From contig CM043699.1 of assembly GCA_023935145.1 (NCBI GenBank), positions 113,131,036-113,195,035 of the forward strand: a stretch of 64,000 nt of DNA, given 5' to 3'. Below the pieces are notes generated by a model. The model was not told the DNA's origin. It ran no database searches and worked only from the letters and a program-made list of their open reading frames with translations. Numbering within the stretch: the first letter of the stretch is position 1; every line of letters begins with the position of its first letter. Below are positions 59,152 to 64,000 of this stretch, piece after piece. Source of the DNA: Bretschneidera sinensis. Taxonomy: Eukaryota; Streptophyta; Magnoliopsida; Brassicales; Akaniaceae. The position numbers and the translations under genes are program-made.

Positions 59152-60054
59152 CATTCAATCATTGATCATTAATTGGTTGAGTAATGCACGATTGTCCTCT
59201 TGATTGGATATTGTTAAAATTTACACTTTTCTATGGGGTTGTTGGCACATTTGGCATATGAGAAATGAATATAGGCAGGATGGCAAAGCAATATGCCCAA
59301 CTATCCTAATTAGTAGAATAAGAGATGGTCTTTTAGATAGCAATGCTATCATCCATCCGAAATCAAATATTTCCTTTTGGTTTTAAAGTAATTCCTCTCA
59401 GATTTAAAAAAGAAATTTGGGTCAGATGGAATCATTTACTTAAAGGAAAAATCAAACTTAATTTGGATGGTTCTTGTTCCTCAAAAGGGAACGCTGGTGG
59501 TGGTGTTTTTAGCGCTGCTAATGCTTTTTTGTTGACATATTCCTACTCATTTGATAATTGCTTGAGCAGTCATTCTGAGGCGAAAGCCTTTCTTATTGGT
59601 TTACAAATCATGTGTGAGTTGAACATAAAAGTTGATGTTGTTGAATGTGACTCTAAACTCTTAGTTCAATTTATCTTAAGAAAAATAGTTTGTCTATGGG
59701 ATTTGAAATATATCATCCGTGATATAGAGCATCTTATACCTCGAGGCACCATCATACAACATTTGTACAGGAAAGCTAGTAGTGTTGCTGACTCTCTTGC
59801 AAAATGGTGTCCTTCTCATGGAGATCAAAAGATATATGGTCCAATGAAGATCTACCGAAAGCAAGTATAGATGCTTTAAATTTTGATAACTCAAAATTGT
59901 ATACATGTATGAAAATGTAATTGGTTTATGTACTTGTTTTTCATAGGGTAAGGTATAGGATCCTCCGAGTCTGTTTGGGTATAGACCCTATTATCCCGGT
60001 TTGTATGTATAATTTTTTCATATTAATAAAATTTTGTTTTTTTTTTAAAAAAAA

Positions 60055-60430
60055 GACTCATCATGGGAGAGAATTGTATCTTATTTTTGCTATTTTTAAA
60101 ATATTGCAGATTTATTGGACACTTAGAACCACGAACAAGAACCCAGAATACTTTTCAAACCCAGAAAAATTTGTTCCATCAAGATATGAGGAAGGAAACA
60201 GTTTCCCTCCTTTCACATTTGTACCTTTTGGAGGAGGACCAAGAATGTGCCCAGGAAAAGAGTATGCTCGGTTAGCAATACTCACTTTTGTGCACAATGT
60301 GGTGAACAAGTTTAAGTGGGAGTTGTTGAATCATAAGGAAAAGATTATTGGTGATATGATGCCAACTCCAGAGAAAAGATTAGTATTAAACAATTTTTAT
60401 TAGCTGCTGAAAGTCTATACTTTGAACAAC
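60055..60430 (+). pseudogene. CYP716-like P450, last exon only (copy B4)
   Basis: After the LINE A4 tail, gactcatcat joins directly to the last part of the P450 intron (gggagagaattgtatc). Exon 2 follows at 60110-60403 with [23 protein letters not shown] and a stop. The upstream flank and exon 1 were removed by a deletion of about 1.7 kb with a short shared atcat at the junction. After the stop it continues past tttgaacaac into tagtcaaacc, the only copy that keeps the native 3' flank instead of the copia junction. It is therefore the right-most, original-edge copy. Confidence 0.85.
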
Positions 60431-61019
60431 TAGTCAAACCTTTTTCATTATTTTGTGTATTGTTGGAACAAGAAAATTGGTAGGAAAAACATTTACTCTT
60501 TTTCACTTTTCATTTTATATATTGGTGGGGAGGGAATTTAATCCAGGTCTTGTAAATAAAATGTCCAAAAGTGACTGCTAAGTCAAAAGGTTCCCGTCTT
60601 TCACCTTGTTCTTCTGTTTTCATTTAATAATGAAAAATTAGTTTTAGTTAATGATGCACTTTTATGTAACTCTATTCTTCATATATTTTACTTTTATCCC
60701 TTTTTTTATATTGGTGAGGAGGAAGATTAAATCCAGGTATATAAAGTGTTCAAAAGTAACTGTTGCTCCTATCATCTTCCCTTTTCTTTTTCAACCCATT
60801 CTTCTTCGACCTTAAGTTTAACTTCCATTTTCTTTTCTGCTTTCAAATACTTAAGAAATTAAAAATTGCTAGTTTTGGGTGGCTAAAAAACCCTCAATTA
60901 TACAATGATGAAATAACCTTTTATGTATTAATGTTATGGTCAAATAACCTTTCATATAAAATTGTTTTTTAAATTTATTTATATAAATATAATTACCTTT
61001 TATTTTACAAGAAAATAAT
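60431..61019 (+). other. P450 3' flank with a pair of diverged direct repeats
   Basis: AT-rich sequence without a gene. Two related blocks, about 60513-60610 and 60706-60795, share the order ttggtggggagg/ttggtgaggagg, taaatccaggt, aaagtgttcaaaagtaactg and a pyrimidine-rich end. They may be parts of an unrecognised small repeat. Nothing else is recognisable. Confidence 0.45.
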
Positions 61020-61310
61020 ATGAGATGTGTTTGATCACGTTAGTTTTGTATGGTTCGACTTGATCAACTTATTGGGAGCAATGTAAATAAGACTGCGTTT
61101 GAGAAACAAAAGTTACATAAACGAAGTGATGCTATAAAAATCATCATCAACTGAGGAATTACCACAGCAGTAGAAATCACAATTTGGAGAGAACTCACTG
61201 CAACCCACCCATAATCAATTCACAAATATCTCTCACATATTTGTCTCAATTTTTATTTTATTTTCCTATAAGCTTCATTGGTATCAGAGCTTGTTTTTGG
61301 AACTGAAGAT
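61020..61310 (+). mobile_element. Possible copia LTR end with primer site (remnant)
   Basis: A stretch with tataaaaatc near 61133 ends in aagcttca, followed by ttggtatcagagcttg (primer site core at about 61280-61291, initiator tRNA-Met type). This layout is that of an LTR 3' end plus primer site. The LTR start and any partner LTR are not clear, and no coding region follows. Confidence 0.45.
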
Positions 61311-61354
61311 ACCAAATGTATTAACCATTAACATCCCAAAACAAAAAGCCCTTC

Positions 61355-61470
61355 AAGGGGGAATTTCAACAGACAGCTTATCAAGCCTAGCCATTTTTGC
61401 AATCCAGTCTGCAACTTAGTTTGCAGATCTCTTAACAGCAGAAACACAAAAAGAAGAGTGTGTGTGCTAA
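61355..61470 (-). pseudogene. RNase H-like (RVT_3) C-terminal fragment
   Basis: On the minus strand a frame reads FCVSAVKRSAN, a stop, then VADWIAKMARLDKLS. This resembles the C-terminus of the plant reverse-transcriptase-like RNase H family, where the Asp of VAD is a conserved metal ligand. The rest of the domain is not recognisable. It is short, so the call is tentative. Confidence 0.4.
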
Positions 61471-62677
61471 GAATGATTCGTATCCTTGCATCAATTTTAT
61501 TCCAGCCTAATTTCTTTACAACAATAATTTATTCTGCCAACCAAGTGTAGAATGCAAACTGACTATAGAGTTTATAATTTTCATCGCATCTAACTTCTCA
61601 GCAGGGCTGTCAATCCCTTTTTAATTCGAACATTATCAATATTGTAAGTCTCAAGTTGATTATCGAGTCCCATAACTTAGATTGGTAGAATTGATTACAG
61701 TTTACAAAAAAAGTAACATCAGTTTTGTGCTTGGCACTTTAATGGAATGACTCATGTAATCAATATGACAGGAAAAGGAAAATGGATTGACTAATCTCAA
61801 AGGAAGAGGGGCAAGAATTGGTGATTAAAATTATTTCATTGCGTGTAACTGAAACTCAAAAAGAGTAGAAATATACAACAGTCAAACTTTCAAAAGGGCT
61901 TTTAGAAGTGCTGGAGCAGAAGTTGCAGTTCATTATCTTCAATTTGCCACCAAAGAAAGCAATAGATTCAGCATTTTTCCTGAAGCATATAAGTCCATGA
62001 CAAAAATCAGCTTCTTTCTTTTCTTGAAGGAAATTAAGGTTCACCAATACTAGTACGCACACTAAGCAAAAAGGCTGCTACAGAGGGAAACAAATACAAA
62101 CTAAGAAAACAACAAAACTACAACTGTAAAATATCCCCCATGACTATTACGTTCATGTTCTTGGACAAAACTACAACTGTAAAGTTGGAATGTTTAATTT
62201 TAGTTACAAGCTCTTGCTTGTGTGCACCGAAGTCGTAATGGCACTAGATTTATATTTTATACTCTAAATGAACAAGGAGATAGTAGACTGCAAAAGTGAT
62301 TAGCCCTCACAACTACGTACTCAGGACCAATCCAAATCTCTATTGCAACCCCCTAGAGACTTAACATGAACAGTGAAATCGATTGGTAGTGTCAAGTTTC
62401 ACTGAAGTAATTCACAGACAAATATAATTCTAAAACTATCTTTTTGTTACAAGGAACTCATGGGTAAGATCTGTCATGACCAAAGGGGAACACAGCCTCC
62501 CACACCCCAACCCAAATACAGAAAGCATATGCTTCAGCATTATTTTCAATGGTTCACTGACAGAGACATGGTTTTCTCTCGGCTGCAAAAAAAAAAAAAA
62601 AAAAAATCACCAGAAAAAGGGGAGAGACGAGAAAGCCTTGAATCAATGGTTCACTGACAGAGACAATTGGTCTCTAA
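61471..62677. other. Unassigned sequence and 3' flank of the TNL gene
   Basis: No supportable gene in about 1.2 kb. It contains a poly(A) run at about 62587-62606. An exact 23-bp direct repeat at 62546-62568 and 62643-62665 lies just downstream (minus strand) of the TNL stop, so the right part is probably TNL 3' UTR. Confidence 0.45.
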
Positions 62678-64000
62678 TTAATGAAACCATTTATTTTTAG
62701 GAAAACAATCGATGAGTATGTTCTTTAAAACTTGGGCTATTAGCTGATGAATGCCACACATTTTGGGGTTGGGGTCTGATTCAAAGAGATTGATTTCTTG
62801 GTGTGGTTCTTCTTCCTCCTCAACAAAACTGAAAGTCATACAGGGTTCAGCTTCAATTTCAAGGTGTTGTTCTTCTTCTTCCTCAGCTTCAATATGAGCA
62901 TCTTCTTCTAACATTTGTTCCCAAACATTTTCATTGATGACACCACACTTTGAGGACAGCTCCATTGGATCATAAGAAGAGCTGCCTGGTAGCATCATGG
63001 TGGATTTGTACTCATTCTTTCCATCTTCAGCATACACTAGGCGGACCCCACAGCTTTTCACCTTACACTCAACAGTGTAGTGTATTGGATAAAATTCAAA
63101 TGAGACCTCGTCAGAGGTCACAATGTTATCATCATCTGCAAAATATTCGAGGAGATCTGTGAATTCTTTGTAGAAGATGAGCATGTGGTCTGACCCAAAA
63201 ACTAGAGTTTCAAATCTCCAAAATTCCCATCTGAAATCACTCTCATGTTCACCATAACGGTATTTGCATCGAATGTCCCCGAATGTGTGCTCGACTGCAA
63301 CCACAACGCAGAAAGCAAAACCCAGGAATCTGCCAAAAGACCAACGCGGAGGCAGCTGGATAGTTATGGAAGACCCTCTACTTCTATAACTGAACCACAA
63401 TGGAACTTCATCTCCCGGTAAACAAATTCTAACATAAAATTGCATTTTGCACAAATCCTGTACAAGAAAAAACATGATATTTAAAAAGAGAATTATGAGA
63501 AAAAGAAACACAGACAAAGAGAGAGGTGACCTCATCAATATCGTATTGTTTTGCCATATGTTGAATTCTCTGTAATGAATTTTCCATGATGTTATTGCAT
63601 GCATCTCTATCAAGTTTGAAGCAATTACTAAATGCATGGTTCTCTGCCATACTAAAATTCTTGTCAGGAAGTTGTTTGAAGCATTGTGGTATTGTCTGCA
63701 GTGACGTGCAATCATGTGAATGCAAATATTGTAGTCTCCCCGGAAGCTCCGGTAATGATTGAAGTCTCTTGCAATAGCTTAGGTCAAGTGAAAATAGGAA
63801 GGAAAGTTGTTTGATACTTGGAGTTATGACCTCTAGACCTTCCAATTCTGAAAGATGAAGGATTTTAAGATTGGTCAAATGCATAATGGAGGATGGCAAC
63901 TGTTGTATCTCCAAGAATTCTGGGAAACTCTCCAGTTTTGAGCAGCCTGAAAGATGAAACTTTCTGAGGGACTTCAAGTTAATTGATGGGAGACTCTTGA
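62678..64000 (-). CDS. TIR-NBS-LRR type resistance protein, C-terminal part (LRR and C-JID), open at window edge
   Basis: Two minus-strand exons. The upstream exon (64000 to 63531, open at the edge) encodes leucine-rich repeats: LRKFHLSGCSKLESFPEF, LTNLKILHLSELEGLEVI, LSFLFSLDLSYCKRLQSLPEL. Then comes the post-LRR stretch NCFKLDRDACNNIM. The intron is 63530-63458 (73 bases, GTCACC...TTGTACAG, phase 0). The last exon (63457-62678) has FYVRICLPGDEVPLWFSYRS and SCGVRLVYAEDG, the C-JID/post-LRR domain typical of dicot TNL immune receptors. A Glu-rich tail follows (EEEEEQHLEIEAE, VEEEEEPHQE) before the stop. Such receptors detect pathogen effectors, and the LRR and C-JID help in recognition. The TIR and NB-ARC domains lie right of the window, so TNL is inferred from this C-terminal half. 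No stops or frameshifts are seen. The gene is not named. Confidence 0.85.

Larger units (their letters stand above)
55487..59870 (+). pseudogene. LINE A4 ORF2, broken and interrupted
   Basis: The ATG at 55487 overlaps the ORF1 TGA (55488-55490). It has the same early stop before NIRGVGNPN (here NIRGVGNPN follows ttcgagg) as the other copies. LIGGDFNVVS is near 55845. The RT has KAYNRVDW near 56590 and LLYTDDMLLF near 56863. At the RQRDP position it reads HQRDP. After the 1395-bp insertion, RNase H (about 59450-59830) keeps the acidic residues. Stops and frameshifts occur throughout. Confidence 0.8.
55461..60054 (+). mobile_element. LINE A copy A4, split by a small gypsy derivative
   Basis: Starts at the last codons of ORF1 (tctagatcatcaaaa) and continues through ORF2 to 57756. 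It is interrupted by 57757-59151, then resumes at 59157 and ends in the T-run/A-run at 60054, at the common flank position. It carries the shared 599-bp endonuclease deletion but not the 43-bp duplication of A2 and A3. Confidence 0.85.

Noticed and set aside
62678..63715. A single 345-codon minus-strand open frame across the TNL end
   Set aside because: Its first part reads exon 1 in the wrong frame and passes through the intron. The LRR frame joins exon 2 cleanly by canonical GT-AG splicing, so only the exon 2 part is coding.
1..64000. A coherent new defence, biosynthetic or regulatory gene system
   Set aside because: Apart from the TNL end, the coding sequence consists of broken transposon genes and P450 fragments. 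Nothing links them into a functional cluster.

Overview
This window is plant nuclear DNA, most likely from a dicot. It is AT-rich and packed with degenerate LTR retrotransposons (Ty1/copia and Ty3/gypsy) and L1-type LINEs. It also holds repeated fragments of a CYP716-like cytochrome P450 gene, and at the right edge the 3' end of a TIR-NBS-LRR type resistance gene. I see no rRNA, tRNA or CRISPR features. The resistance-gene end is the only host gene that looks intact; it carries a C-terminal C-JID-like domain of the kind found in dicot TNL proteins.

Layout. 1-2830: gypsy 3' end and a long LTR-like block. 2860-5100: copia F (Tork/Tnt1-like), RT/RNase H plus 3' LTR. 5101-9744: LINE A copy A1, followed by P450-associated flank B1 (9745-10690) and a copia gag scrap. 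10918-16295: a nearly full-length second LINE (LINE E) on the minus strand. 16296-20189: LINE A2; 20190-22266: P450 fragment B2. 22267-29103: tail of copia C, interrupted by gypsy element D1 (22349-28750, minus strand, 5-bp target duplication). 29104-42100: LTR, pol and LTR of copia C copy 2, interrupted by gypsy element D2 (30690-39325, plus strand, 5-bp target duplication). 42101-45024: LINE A3; 45025-47193: P450 fragment B3. 47194-55460: copia C tail, then an LTR-internal-LTR copy 3. 55461-60054: LINE A4, split by a young minimal gypsy derivative (57757-59151, 5-bp target duplication). 60055-60430: P450 fragment B4, followed by its native 3' flank. 60431-62677: mostly unassigned sequence. 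62678-64000: TNL 3' end, minus strand.

How it fits together. The four LINE A copies end at the same point in the same P450 flank. Two of the P450 copies run into the same internal point of copia C. The LINE-P450-copia blocks are therefore tandem segmental duplicates, not independent insertions. Shared deletions, a shared 43-bp duplication and a mosaic tract let their history be partly read. D1 and D2 belong to one Athila-like family that kept gag (D2 also protease) but has no reverse transcriptase or integrase, so they would need a partner element to move.

I found no coherent new biochemical system. The most interesting signals are structural: a minimised gypsy element with one nearly continuous reading frame, promoter-side minisatellites that differ between the two LTRs of one element, LTR sequence complementary to the 5' part of the presumed primer tRNA-Asp, and the duplication history of the P450 block. 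All calls were made by eye. Boundaries without a terminal TG/CA or target duplication are approximate.
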